Source: Prevotellaceae bacterium (GTDB taxonomy: Bacteria; Bacteroidota; Bacteroidia; Bacteroidales; UBA932). Taken from it: a stretch of 23,122 bases of DNA. Made by a program: the position numbers and the translations under genes. Shown in pieces: positions 7,254 to 16,203 of the stretch (positions are counted from its first letter, which is position 1; the number at the start of each line of letters is the position of its first letter). The stretch covers positions 1 to 23,122 of the forward strand of contig JAIRMK010000148.1 of NCBI GenBank assembly GCA_031258755.1, in the 5' to 3' direction. Under the pieces are notes generated by a model. It searched no databases. It was not told where the DNA came from and saw nothing but the letters and a program-made list of their open reading frames with translations.

Positions 7254-9764
7254 TTATGCTTCGGATTCTTCTTTTTGTGTTTGCAAGTCATCATCTTCAC
7301 TTCTATTCACTTTACATACGGCAGCTATACTGTCTTTTCCCTTCAGATTAATTAATCTAACTCCCTGAGTAACACGTCCGGTAACACGTATATCGGCCAC
7401 AGCCAGCCGGATGGTAAGACCCGATTTATTGATAATCATCAAATCGTTTTCATCGGTCACTTCTTTCATGGCGATTAAGGCGCCGGTTTTTTCGGTTACA
7501 TTAATGGTTCTCACGCCTTTTCCGCCCCGGTTGGTTACCCGGTAATCATCCAGATCGGAACGTTTTCCGTAACCGTTTTCACTCACCACCATGATGTTAA
7601 CCTTGTCTTTATCGGGCGAATGGGTATCTACGCAAATCATGCTGATCACCTCATTGCCGTCTTCAATGGTGATACCCCGCACACCGGCGCCGGTACGGCC
7701 AATGGCGCGCACTTTATCTTCGAGGAAGCGCACACATTTTCCACTGCGGGCGGCCAAGAGAATATCACATTTGCCGTTGGTAAGAATGGCTTCAAGCAGT
7801 TCGTCGCCATCGCGCACGGTAACGGCATTCACCCCATTGGCACGCGGACGGGAGTAAGCCTCCAGCAAGGTTTTCTTCACCGTGCCGCGCTTGGTACATA
7901 ACACACTGTAGTTGTTATTGATGTAAGCGTCGTCATTCAGGGTTTTCACATTGATGTAGGCGCAAATCTTGTCGTCGGGCTCAATATTGATCACGTTCTG
8001 TATGGCGCGTCCCTTGGAGGTTTTGGAGCCTTCGGGCACCTCATACACCTTAAGCCAGTAGCAACGGCCTTTCTGGCTAAAGAAGAGCATGGTGCTATGC
8101 ATATTGGCCACATAAATATGTTCGAGGAAATCTTCATCGCGGGTATTGCTCCCTTTGGCTCCCACTCCGCCGCGGTTTTGCAGGCGGTATTCGGCCAACG
8201 ACGTGCGCTTGATGTAGCCCATGTGCGAAATGGTAATCACCATGTCTTCGTCGGCGTAAAAATCTTCAGGATTAAATTCCCCGGCGGCCATTACAATGTC
8301 GGTACAGCGTTCATCGCCGTATGCTTCACGCACCGCAATGGTTTCATCTTTCACAATTTGTAGTTGCAATTGTTCATCGGCCAAAATTCCCTTTAACTTG
8401 GCAATAAGGCGCTCCAATCCGGCATATTCCTCTTTAATTTTATTACGTTCCAGCCCGGTAAGTTGCCGCAGGCGCATTTCAATGATGGCATTGGCTTGAA
8501 TTTCGGAAAGGCCGAATTTCTCCACCAGGCCGGTGCGTGCCTCGTCGGGCGTTTTAGACGCACGAATTAACGCAATCACTTCATCAAGATGGTCTAAAGC
8601 GATCAACAAGCCTTCGAGGATATGCGCCCTGGCTTCCGCTTGTTTCAATTCATAGCGGGTACGGCGCACCACCACTTCATGGCGGTGATCCACAAAATAT
8701 TTGATAAGTTGTTTGAGGCTCAGCAGGCGCGGACGGCCATCTACCAGTGCGATGTTGTTAATAGAAAAAGACGTTTGGAACTGGGTATGTTTAAACAAAT
8801 TGTTGAGCACCACATTCGCCACCGCGCCCTGTTTGAGTTTCACCACAATCCGCATGCCATTTCGGTCGCTCTCATCGTTCACGTAGGAGATACCCTCTAA
8901 TTTTTTTTCTTCTACCAAACCGGCAATTTTCTCAATAAGTTCGCGCCGGTTTACCTGATATGGTATTTCGGTGGCCACAATGGTTTCACGGCCGCTTGCC
9001 GAGACTTCTATTTCTGTTTTGGCACGAACAACCACCCGTCCCCTACCGGTTTCGTAGGCTTCCTTAATCCCCTGCAACCCATAAATGATGCCGCCGGTTG
9101 GAAAGTCGGGCGCTTTCACATAATGTAACAAGTCTTCGGTCGTAATATCCTTGTTGTCGATATACGCACAAATGGCATTGCATATTTCGGTGAGGTTGTG
9201 CGGCGCCATATTGGTAGCCATCCCCACGGCGATACCCGATGCGCCGTTAACCAGAAGCAGCGGTATCTTAGTCGCCAAAACAGATGGTTCTTCATACTCG
9301 TCACTATAATTCGGACGAAAATCAACCGTATCTTTGTCGAGGTCGGCAAGCACATCTTCCGACATTTTTTGAAGACGCGCCTCCGTATAACGCATGGCGG
9401 CGGCGGCGTCGCCATCTACCGATCCGAAGTTTCCCTGCCCATCAACCAGCCGGTAGCGCAAACTCCATTCCTGCGCCATGCGCACCATCGCCTCATACAG
9501 CGCCGAGTCGCCGTGCGGGTGGTATTTCCCCATCACATCGCCCACGATACGCGCCGATTTTTTATAAGGTTTTCCGTACGCCAGCCCTAACTCCGACATG
9601 CCATAAAGGATACGCCGGTGTACGGGTTTCAAGCCGTCGCGCACATCGGGAAGCGCCCTGGAAACAATTACCGACATAGAATAATCAATATAAGAAGATT
9701 TCATCTCTTCTTCGATATTGACTTTAATAATTTTCTCTGTATTTTCTTTATTTTCAGTCATCAT
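7254..9764 (-). CDS. gyrA: DNA gyrase subunit A
   Basis: GyrA is the breakage-reunion subunit of the type II topoisomerase that introduces negative supercoils using ATP hydrolysed by GyrB. The 836-residue protein has the catalytic Tyr126 in AAMRYTEARL. The quinolone-resistance region YHPHGDSALYEAMVRMAQ has Ser87 and Glu91 at the positions of E. coli Ser83 and Asp87, so the usual resistance substitutions are not present. The C-terminal beta-pinwheel carries a GyrA-box-like NRGGKGVRT, which favours GyrA over ParC. The tail is acidic (SEDDDLQTQKEESEA). Start is ATG at 9764, followed by a second Met. It leads the minus-strand block and is divergent from the XRE operon across about 400 bp. Confidence 0.98.
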   Translation of the reverse strand: MMTENKENTEKIIKVNIEEEMKSSYIDYSMSVIVSRALPDVRDGLKPVHRRILYGMSELGLAYGKPYKKSARIVGDVMGKYHPHGDSALYEAMVRMAQEWSLRYRLVDGQGNFGSVDGDAAAAMRYTEARLQKMSEDVLADLDKDTVDFRPNYSDEYEEPSVLATKIPLLLVNGASGIAVGMATNMAPHNLTEICNAICAYIDNKDITTEDLLHYVKAPDFPTGGIIYGLQGIKEAYETGRGRVVVRAKTEIEVSASGRETIVATEIPYQVNRRELIEKIAGLVEEKKLEGISYVNDESDRNGMRIVVKLKQGAVANVVLNNLFKHTQFQTSFSINNIALVDGRPRLLSLKQLIKYFVDHRHEVVVRRTRYELKQAEARAHILEGLLIALDHLDEVIALIRASKTPDEARTGLVEKFGLSEIQANAIIEMRLRQLTGLERNKIKEEYAGLERLIAKLKGILADEQLQLQIVKDETIAVREAYGDERCTDIVMAAGEFNPEDFYADEDMVITISHMGYIKRTSLAEYRLQNRGGVGAKGSNTRDEDFLEHIYVANMHSTMLFFSQKGRCYWLKVYEVPEGSKTSKGRAIQNVINIEPDDKICAYINVKTLNDDAYINNNYSVLCTKRGTVKKTLLEAYSRPRANGVNAVTVRDGDELLEAILTNGKCDILLAARSGKCVRFLEDKVRAIGRTGAGVRGITIEDGNEVISMICVDTHSPDKDKVNIMVVSENGYGKRSDLDDYRVTNRGGKGVRTINVTEKTGALIAMKEVTDENDLMIINKSGLTIRLAVADIRVTGRVTQGVRLINLKGKDSIAAVCKVNRSEDDDLQTQKEESEA

Positions 9765-10008
9765 CCTATAATTAAAAAGGAGCGCTAAGGTACGGAAAAA
9801 TATTGAGAAAAAGTTCTTTTTTTACAAAGAATTTTCAACATATCACTTTCACAGTACAAAAAGAACTCCGAAGTCATTATTTTTTTAGAACAAATCAAAC
9901 ATTAACATCATAAAATTATGAAATCAAGCATGTGAAATTTGACAAGACGGCAATGGATTATTGCATGCGCCCGACTACGTTTCATTCACAATACCGGGGA
10001 AACGGATT

Positions 10009-10140
10009 ATGGATTTGACAAGAGAGTTTGAAGAAAAGTATTTAAAAAACAATAAGATTGATTGTGTAGATATACAAGAATTTTGTATTTTTGTCCGACA
10101 TTTGACAAATCAATATAATTGTTTGTCAAATAAGATTTAA
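10009..10140 (+). CDS. Possible small protein, 43 residues
   Basis: ATG at 10009 opens a frame of 43 codons ending in TAA at 10138-10140, 31 bp before the XRE gene. The product begins MDLTREFEEKYLKNN and is mostly polar, without a recognisable family. GGGGA lies 8 bp before the ATG and could be a ribosome-binding site. Against it: the predicted promoter and operator of the XRE gene lie within the frame, which suggests regulatory rather than coding DNA. Both readings could hold if the leader is translated. I do not recognise the product. Confidence 0.25.
   Translation: MDLTREFEEKYLKNNKIDCVDIQEFCIFVRHLTNQYNCLSNKI
10086..10131 (+). promoter_or_regulatory. Promoter -7 element and inverted-repeat operator of the XRE operon
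   Basis: TATTTTTG (10086-10093) matches TAnnTTTG; ATTG 21 bp upstream (10061-10064) is a near -33 box. Seven bases later begins a perfect inverted repeat, ATTTGACAAA (10100-10109) N12 TTTGTCAAAT (10122-10131), which would cover the transcription start. This is the usual position for autorepression by a small XRE-family regulator such as the one encoded 40 bp downstream. Confidence 0.7.
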
Positions 10141-10171
10141 TAAATTGCTTTATAAATAAAAGCACAATGAT

Positions 10172-10423
10172 ATGCTATCTGCTAAAAGGATAAAACAGTT
10201 GTGGGAAGAATTGCAAATACCACAACGACAGTTGGCCGCGGCGTTGGAGATAGAAACGCCGATGTACAGTAAAATAGAACGAGGAGAAAGACCCACCAAA
10301 CGGGAACAAATACTCACTATTGCTGGACTTTTAAAAGCTGATGAAATTGCAATTGTTGGGGAGGAAAAGGAATTTGCGAGGAAAGCATTTAAGGTTGCAC
10401 AACAGAAGATTAATCAAATATAA
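10172..10423 (+). CDS. XRE-family helix-turn-helix regulator
   Basis: The 83-residue protein is almost entirely a Cro/CI-type helix-turn-helix (HTH_3). RIKQLWEELQIPQRQLAAAL forms the first helices and positioning helix, EIETPMYSKIERGERP contains the recognition helix, and REQILTIAGLL is the typical following helix. The C-terminus (EFARKAFKVAQQKINQI) is a charged helix, perhaps for dimerisation. It is the first gene of a tightly spaced operon: 17 bp separate it from the giant ATPase/PRTase gene. Given the inverted repeat at the predicted transcription start, it most likely represses its own operon, as is common for defence systems and plasmid-like modules. The repression role is inference. Confidence 0.88.
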   Translation: MLSAKRIKQLWEELQIPQRQLAAALEIETPMYSKIERGERPTKREQILTIAGLLKADEIAIVGEEKEFARKAFKVAQQKINQI

Positions 10424-10440
10424 AATCTCAATAAATTGAT

Positions 10441-13400
10441 ATGCAAAACATAAATCAACCACTAATATTATCAGTTCAAGAACTGAATAAAGTTCTTGAA
10501 AAACTTCAAGAAAACAAAGAATTAGCTTTATTTGGCACTTTTTCAGAAATTGATATTGTATTTGTGGCAGGGTTGTTTTTGTGGTATATGCAACACAAAG
10601 AAAATTGGACAAAAATTCCACGATTTTTCAGCATAACTGAAAACGATAACGCTTGGAATCATTCACATTATTTCCAACAAATTTATGAACTGTATAATGT
10701 CAGACATAGTGATATTTTTGAAAATTTCCCTAATGCCTATAATACAACTGCTAATTCTTTTTCAAGGTATTTTGCTCCACCAATATACATAACCAATAAG
10801 TCTATTGGTTATTTCTTTGGAACACAATCAAACAAAAGAATTGACAACCTAAAAAAAGAATATAAAAACAATTTTGATATATCAGATTTCGTAGATACGA
10901 GAGTTAAAGCATACAAGACAAAAGAACAAAAATTCAAAGAGTATGCAGTAGAAATACAACGAAGATTAGAAACAGTTCCGCCTATTTTTGTTTTTATATT
11001 TATCGTAACCTGTAAAAGACTTGCTCGAAAAGAGAATCGAACATTTGAAAAAACGAAAGATTATATAGAAAAAATATGGCAATTTGCTCAAACTTATACG
11101 AATGGATTGCACGAATTGGCACAAAACATTATAGAACACAGTGGACGGGGCGAAAATGACGGACAAGGAATGATTACTATTCGTGCATATAGTGGAACAA
11201 GTAATGATAAAGAAAAAATAAAAGTGCTTGAAACGCATGTTTTCGATTATGGCGAAAAGGGAATTTATGAAACCTTGAGACAAAATACAACAAAGAATAA
11301 GACAGGAGAAGCAGATGACATTTATACACAAGATTTAGAGATTTTGACCAATTCTGAAAATACATATACCATATCAGATTTTATTGAGCCGGTTGACAAT
11401 CAAAAACTATTATTGCAGCAATTCCGCAGAGAAATGGCACATTATGGATTGATGAATTTTAAAAGCCTGATTGAACGGCACGAGGGAATAATTATTGCTT
11501 CTTCTATTAGAAAGGAGAATGACAATAATAGGGAACAATATGTTTTTTCTAAACAGAATATTACAAATGAAGAAATAAATGAGTGTGACATTACAAAAGG
11601 CACTTCCTATTATTTTGAAATGCCGTTTATTCCCGCTTTGTTTGAAGAAAAAACAAAAAACAAAACAGAATCAAGTAATCCACAAACTGTTTCTTCTTTG
11701 TCGAATTTGCAAAATGTCAAATTAGTGGAATATGCAGACATCCATACCATACAACAAATTGAGGGTGAAAAACATTTGATAAATTTTAGAATATCGGATT
11801 TTCAAAAAGAAATAGGTAATCGAGCAAATGAAAACAGTGTTTGTAAGGGTATCATTGATAAATTAAATTCACTACATAAAATAGTTGAAAATAGTTATAT
11901 TGCACTTAATTTTGATGGTGTTACATTGAATAAATCGAATTTGTTAAGAATATTAGTAAGATTATCCCGTGAAATGCCATCGGATTTTATTGTGTACAAC
12001 ATTCGTTGTGAGGTGTTTATTGGATTGATAAAAGACAATGAACAATGGTTTGAAAAAATGAAGGATAAATGGAACTATATTGATGATCATAAAATTGATA
12101 CTTCCTATTGGCTTAAAGGCAAAAGCATATTATTTTTTACCAGATACGAAAACCCACAACAACAAAATTATTTTTATTTTGCAGATTTTCTTTTTGGAGA
12201 TACCCCGAAAATTTTTAATTCAATCAACAAAATTGTTTCAAATACTTTTCCAAATACAACTTGTATCTGTAATAATAAAGAAAAAGAATTTGAAACTGAC
12301 GATGAATTTTCAATTCCACAAAAATTGCAAAATAAATTTTTCTATAGTGATTCTATATATCTATTGCCTTTCGATACTTTGCTAAAAAGTAAAGAATATG
12401 AAAACAATGTGGAAAAAGAGCTGTTTCTCTTTAATATAAAGACAATTATACAAAACAAATTATTTGGTCGAGGCACGTACTATGGCATTGTTGACTACGT
12501 TGATAACTTTGATGGTTACCATATTCCAAATACACATTTTAAAATAGGCAATAAAGTTCATTCATCAGATTTTTATTATGCAAAACGACTTTTTCAAAAT
12601 TCGTTTTATACCACTCGTTTGGCAATGTACTTGGCTAAACAAATAGACAAAAAAATCAAAGAAAGGAACAAACGAACAAAAATCACACTTGTTGGGTACG
12701 AAATGTATAGTGAATTAATTTTAAGTTTAACAGAAAAATTCTTAAAAGACAAAGGCATTTATAAAGATGAGGATATCAATCATTTCGTTATCCAAAACGA
12801 AAATGATAAATGGATTATGCGACCAAAAGATACTTTTAGTAAATACATAAAAGAATACAACCAAAGAGATACAATAATAATCGTACCTATTGCTGCAACA
12901 GGCAGTACTACTCATAAAATCGAAAATGAAATAAAAACTTGTATTTATAAATACCAAAAAAATGAAAATCACAAAAGTCAAGAAGAAGCAGAAAAATTGA
13001 AAGACCAATATTGTTTTTTTGAACCACGTTACAATATTATTTTGGCTCAAGACCGTAGTGAAGACAGCAATGGAGAACTTATTTTTAAAAATGAGATAAA
13101 TGAAGATAAAAAACAAGAATCAATTATTATCCTTGCACCAAAGTGGTATAAGATAAAAGATTGTGAGTTGTGTTATGACAAAAGTAAATCAATGCCTTTA
13201 TTTGAGACTGATAATTCTTCTCTAACACCTTCGTTGATATTTGGAAATCCCGAAGGATTAACTAAATCAAAGTCTAAAAACGAAGCAAAGCCGGAAAACG
13301 AAGTGGAAAATCTAATTGCAAAGTTTGACGACTTGTGTTTTGATAATTCAATAGAATATCAAAGTATCTCACGCAATGACAATTACAGGATTTATGATGT

Positions 13401-16191
13401 TGATTCTGATAGATTTATTGATGCCAATAGAGACAATATTATAGAATGGTTAAAATACATAAAATGTTATTTAGAGAGTGAAATAAAAGATAAATTAAAG
13501 CCGACCGACAATGTTGTAATTATAGCGCCCTGCCACGAAAGTAATTCAAAATTTATTAATCTTATCAATGAGTATGTATTTTCTTCTGCCGCTACAATTA
13601 TTCATCATCAAAATGGCGTTGATTTTGTAGAAAATTTCAGTTTGTTGAATAAAAACTATTTAGAAGGCAAAAACACAAAAATTTTCTTTGTTGATGATTC
13701 ATTGATTACAGGCTCTCACTTTTTTGAGTTATTTGACTTAATAAGAAAAGTCACAAACGAAGGTTCGCCGCTTACTGCCTCTATTTTTATTAATGACCAA
13801 GCTGTTCCTTTTATTCACGACCGTGTGGTTCGCTGGTCGAAGAAGTTCTTTGCATTTGCCACTTATAACCAGCCACCTACTACTTCAAAACGCCCACTAG
13901 AACACGAACAGATACGTTATGAATCACTGCAAAAAAACTCTTTGCACGATACATTGTGCGAACATTTTCATAAAAAAGCAAATAAACTTTGTCCGGAACA
14001 ACGCTCAACACAAAAAGAGGAGCCACTTAAACAAATCAGACGTTTAAAAATGTTTGAAGCCACACATAAAATCTACGATTATTTTGCAAAAGATGAAACG
14101 GTTTCCGTTCCAAATTTAATCGATGAAAATGAACGGAGTAGTTTTGTTTATTTTAACCTTAAATTCGATAAAAAAAATATTGAAATTGACGAACCTGATA
14201 TGGATAGAAAGGCTCTGTTAAAAGTATTATCGCAATATCCTTTTATTCTTTATAAAGATTTGAGAGAAGCAACTTTTCAGTGGCATAAAAAACTATTGGA
14301 AGAACTTCCTATACCCAATGAGAATTGCTTTGACATAAAAGAAGATTATGATGATAAATTCTCAACTTTCAAATTTCGACTGCGCCGTGCCGCATTTTTG
14401 GATAATTATCAGATTTTGGAAAAAGATTTCTTGGAAAAACTTTTTATGTGGTTTATCAAAATCGACAAATATATCGAAGACAACAAATCAAAATTTGAGA
14501 ATAATGAACTAACAACAGAAGAAGAAAATTTGCGCGATTTTCTAATATTTGTTTTGGGCAATTATGCTGAAATGATACAGAAAAATGGCTGGGTGGCTTG
14601 TCATATTTTAAAAGAAATTGAAAAAATAAATTTTGAAAAATCAGAAAACCAGAGTAAGCAATTTCTGCGCATGTTGAAAATAGAAGCCACCACTATAATT
14701 GATGACTTTATGGAAATGATAAATAAAGATTATCGTTTTAAATGGCGTGATATGTACAAAGAACTTAATTCAACGGAATTGTACCATAAAACCGACAAGA
14801 TTGTAGATTTTTTTGATAAAAGACCAGATTTACTTATAACTAATAAATTTTTAGCCGTTAAAGAAACATTTTTAGTCGATTTAAAAGAAGATATTCATTT
14901 TGTGAATTACCTATGGATTAAGCAATTACTCTATGCGGATTGTATTGATAAAGACCCGCATTTGCCAAAAGAAATTAAATATCAGGACAAAATTGATGAG
15001 ATCATCAAAAAGATGAAAGGTTTTTTTCCTGATAAAGAGAAAGTTCAGGCATTTTTTATTGTTACCGATGGGCAACAAACTCCTTATGTCATTTCTCAAG
15101 ACAACTATATATTTAATGAATTTACTGATGAGTTTAAAACCGCAAAAGAAAATGACAATCTTAAAACCCAAATAATAATAGATTTTCTTAAAGGAAAAAA
15201 ATGTAATACAGGTAATGCCACGGAAACAACTGCAGAATTTGTATATAATAAAGATGAATGGAGAAATGTTTATACTAATGATGTTGTAAAATTTGATTTT
15301 CTACCACAGAATACAGAATGGCTATACATGATACGTATTTCAAAATTGAAAGAAGACAAAGACGGAAAATGCAATTTTGAGACACAGGGTTTGCTTGGTT
15401 TCTACAGCAAAGATGATTTACAAGAGAATATCTTATCGAAACAACTTCTTATGCTTCTGCGGAAAGATATGAGTGAATTTATAAACAAGCATCATAAAAG
15501 TGACGAATTTTCGCTGTGGGTACAGCAAAATGAGAAGACAAAATTCTATGAAGAAAAATTTGACAAATTTAATCACACAGCAAACAGACATATTGAGATA
15601 ACAGAGAAAGTACGAAACGAAGGCAAGCCAATGGCATTATTCGCCATTAATCAACTTGTTTTCGGACAGGTTTTATTGGGGAATAAATATGCGGAATATT
15701 TGAACTCTAAAAAAGTAGAGGGGAGCAAACTAAGTGGTAGTACGCCATTGACAGATGAAGAAAAAAAACAACTGCGTGATTTTACTTTGGGTTTACAAGA
15801 AATATATCAAACACCAATGAAATATTTTGAAAAGTTTGAAATCAATATTAAGGGCTATGAGAATATAGTTACAAAAATAAGATTTGAAGAACTAAAAATA
15901 ATCTTGATAGAATTAATTTGCAATACGGTAGCAATAAAAAGCGGCAAGAACAAAAAAATTAACATTAACTTTGATAACGATAAAATCATATTTAGCTCAA
16001 TAACAGGAAGAAACAAAACACCAGAAGAGATTGATAAGATTAATAAAGATATTAAGAATGATTATCCAAAAGATGGTATTGGTTTTTTTGTGATAAATAA
16101 AATAGTCAATTCTGTATTTCCAGAAAAAAACATAACCGTCAGTTATAATGATGCAAATAAAGAATTTCAAGTATTAATTCCAATAAATTAA
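10441..16191 (+). CDS. Giant multidomain GHKL ATPase / phosphoribosyltransferase / histidine-kinase-like protein
   Basis: This 1,916-residue protein shows several modules, read by eye. (1) GHKL ATPase, about 215-397: N-box ELAQNIIEHSG (225-235), G1 box DYGEKG (269-274), G2-like HYGLMNFKSLIERHEG (334-349), final GTSYYFEMP. (2) STAS-like strand-helix, NSYIALNFDGVTL (484-496). (3) Orotate-PRTase-like region, about 690-960: HFKIGNKVHSSDFYYAKRL and IIIVPIAATGSTTHK (812-826), a PRPP loop lacking its acidic pair. (4) Second PRTase-like region, about 1005-1150: intact loop IFFVDDSLITGSHF (1081-1094). (5) Helical region, about 1160-1510. (6) Possible GAF-like sensor, about 1515-1690. (7) Histidine-kinase-like end: candidate His1712 or His1717, N-box ELICN (1824-1828), G2 box KDGIGFFVINKIV (1877-1889). 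No membrane segment is seen, so it is probably cytoplasmic. Twelve bp later comes a receiver protein, its likely partner. Function unknown; sensing and signalling in a conflict system is inference. Confidence 0.75.
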   Translation: MQNINQPLILSVQELNKVLEKLQENKELALFGTFSEIDIVFVAGLFLWYMQHKENWTKIPRFFSITENDNAWNHSHYFQQIYELYNVRHSDIFENFPNAYNTTANSFSRYFAPPIYITNKSIGYFFGTQSNKRIDNLKKEYKNNFDISDFVDTRVKAYKTKEQKFKEYAVEIQRRLETVPPIFVFIFIVTCKRLARKENRTFEKTKDYIEKIWQFAQTYTNGLHELAQNIIEHSGRGENDGQGMITIRAYSGTSNDKEKIKVLETHVFDYGEKGIYETLRQNTTKNKTGEADDIYTQDLEILTNSENTYTISDFIEPVDNQKLLLQQFRREMAHYGLMNFKSLIERHEGIIIASSIRKENDNNREQYVFSKQNITNEEINECDITKGTSYYFEMPFIPALFEEKTKNKTESSNPQTVSSLSNLQNVKLVEYADIHTIQQIEGEKHLINFRISDFQKEIGNRANENSVCKGIIDKLNSLHKIVENSYIALNFDGVTLNKSNLLRILVRLSREMPSDFIVYNIRCEVFIGLIKDNEQWFEKMKDKWNYIDDHKIDTSYWLKGKSILFFTRYENPQQQNYFYFADFLFGDTPKIFNSINKIVSNTFPNTTCICNNKEKEFETDDEFSIPQKLQNKFFYSDSIYLLPFDTLLKSKEYENNVEKELFLFNIKTIIQNKLFGRGTYYGIVDYVDNFDGYHIPNTHFKIGNKVHSSDFYYAKRLFQNSFYTTRLAMYLAKQIDKKIKERNKRTKITLVGYEMYSELILSLTEKFLKDKGIYKDEDINHFVIQNENDKWIMRPKDTFSKYIKEYNQRDTIIIVPIAATGSTTHKIENEIKTCIYKYQKNENHKSQEEAEKLKDQYCFFEPRYNIILAQDRSEDSNGELIFKNEINEDKKQESIIILAPKWYKIKDCELCYDKSKSMPLFETDNSSLTPSLIFGNPEGLTKSKSKNEAKPENEVENLIAKFDDLCFDNSIEYQSISRNDNYRIYDVDSDRFIDANRDNIIEWLKYIKCYLESEIKDKLKPTDNVVIIAPCHESNSKFINLINEYVFSSAATIIHHQNGVDFVENFSLLNKNYLEGKNTKIFFVDDSLITGSHFFELFDLIRKVTNEGSPLTASIFINDQAVPFIHDRVVRWSKKFFAFATYNQPPTTSKRPLEHEQIRYESLQKNSLHDTLCEHFHKKANKLCPEQRSTQKEEPLKQIRRLKMFEATHKIYDYFAKDETVSVPNLIDENERSSFVYFNLKFDKKNIEIDEPDMDRKALLKVLSQYPFILYKDLREATFQWHKKLLEELPIPNENCFDIKEDYDDKFSTFKFRLRRAAFLDNYQILEKDFLEKLFMWFIKIDKYIEDNKSKFENNELTTEEENLRDFLIFVLGNYAEMIQKNGWVACHILKEIEKINFEKSENQSKQFLRMLKIEATTIIDDFMEMINKDYRFKWRDMYKELNSTELYHKTDKIVDFFDKRPDLLITNKFLAVKETFLVDLKEDIHFVNYLWIKQLLYADCIDKDPHLPKEIKYQDKIDEIIKKMKGFFPDKEKVQAFFIVTDGQQTPYVISQDNYIFNEFTDEFKTAKENDNLKTQIIIDFLKGKKCNTGNATETTAEFVYNKDEWRNVYTNDVVKFDFLPQNTEWLYMIRISKLKEDKDGKCNFETQGLLGFYSKDDLQENILSKQLLMLLRKDMSEFINKHHKSDEFSLWVQQNEKTKFYEEKFDKFNHTANRHIEITEKVRNEGKPMALFAINQLVFGQVLLGNKYAEYLNSKKVEGSKLSGSTPLTDEEKKQLRDFTLGLQEIYQTPMKYFEKFEINIKGYENIVTKIRFEELKIILIELICNTVAIKSGKNKKININFDNDKIIFSSITGRNKTPEEIDKINKDIKNDYPKDGIGFFVINKIVNSVFPEKNITVSYNDANKEFQVLIPIN

Positions 16192-16203
16192 AATACAAAG
16201 GAT

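Larger units (their letters stand above)
9765..10171. other. Divergent intergenic region between gyrA and the XRE operon
   Basis: These 407 bp separate gyrA (leftward) from the XRE regulator (rightward). The left part is A+T rich and must hold the gyrA promoter, but I find only imperfect TAnnTTTG matches there. The right part holds direct copies of ATTTGACAA at 9937-9945, 10013-10021 and 10100-10108, one inverted copy inside 10122-10131, a -7 element, and a possible 43-codon ORF. The shift to A+T-rich sequence marks the left edge of the insert. Confidence 0.7.
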
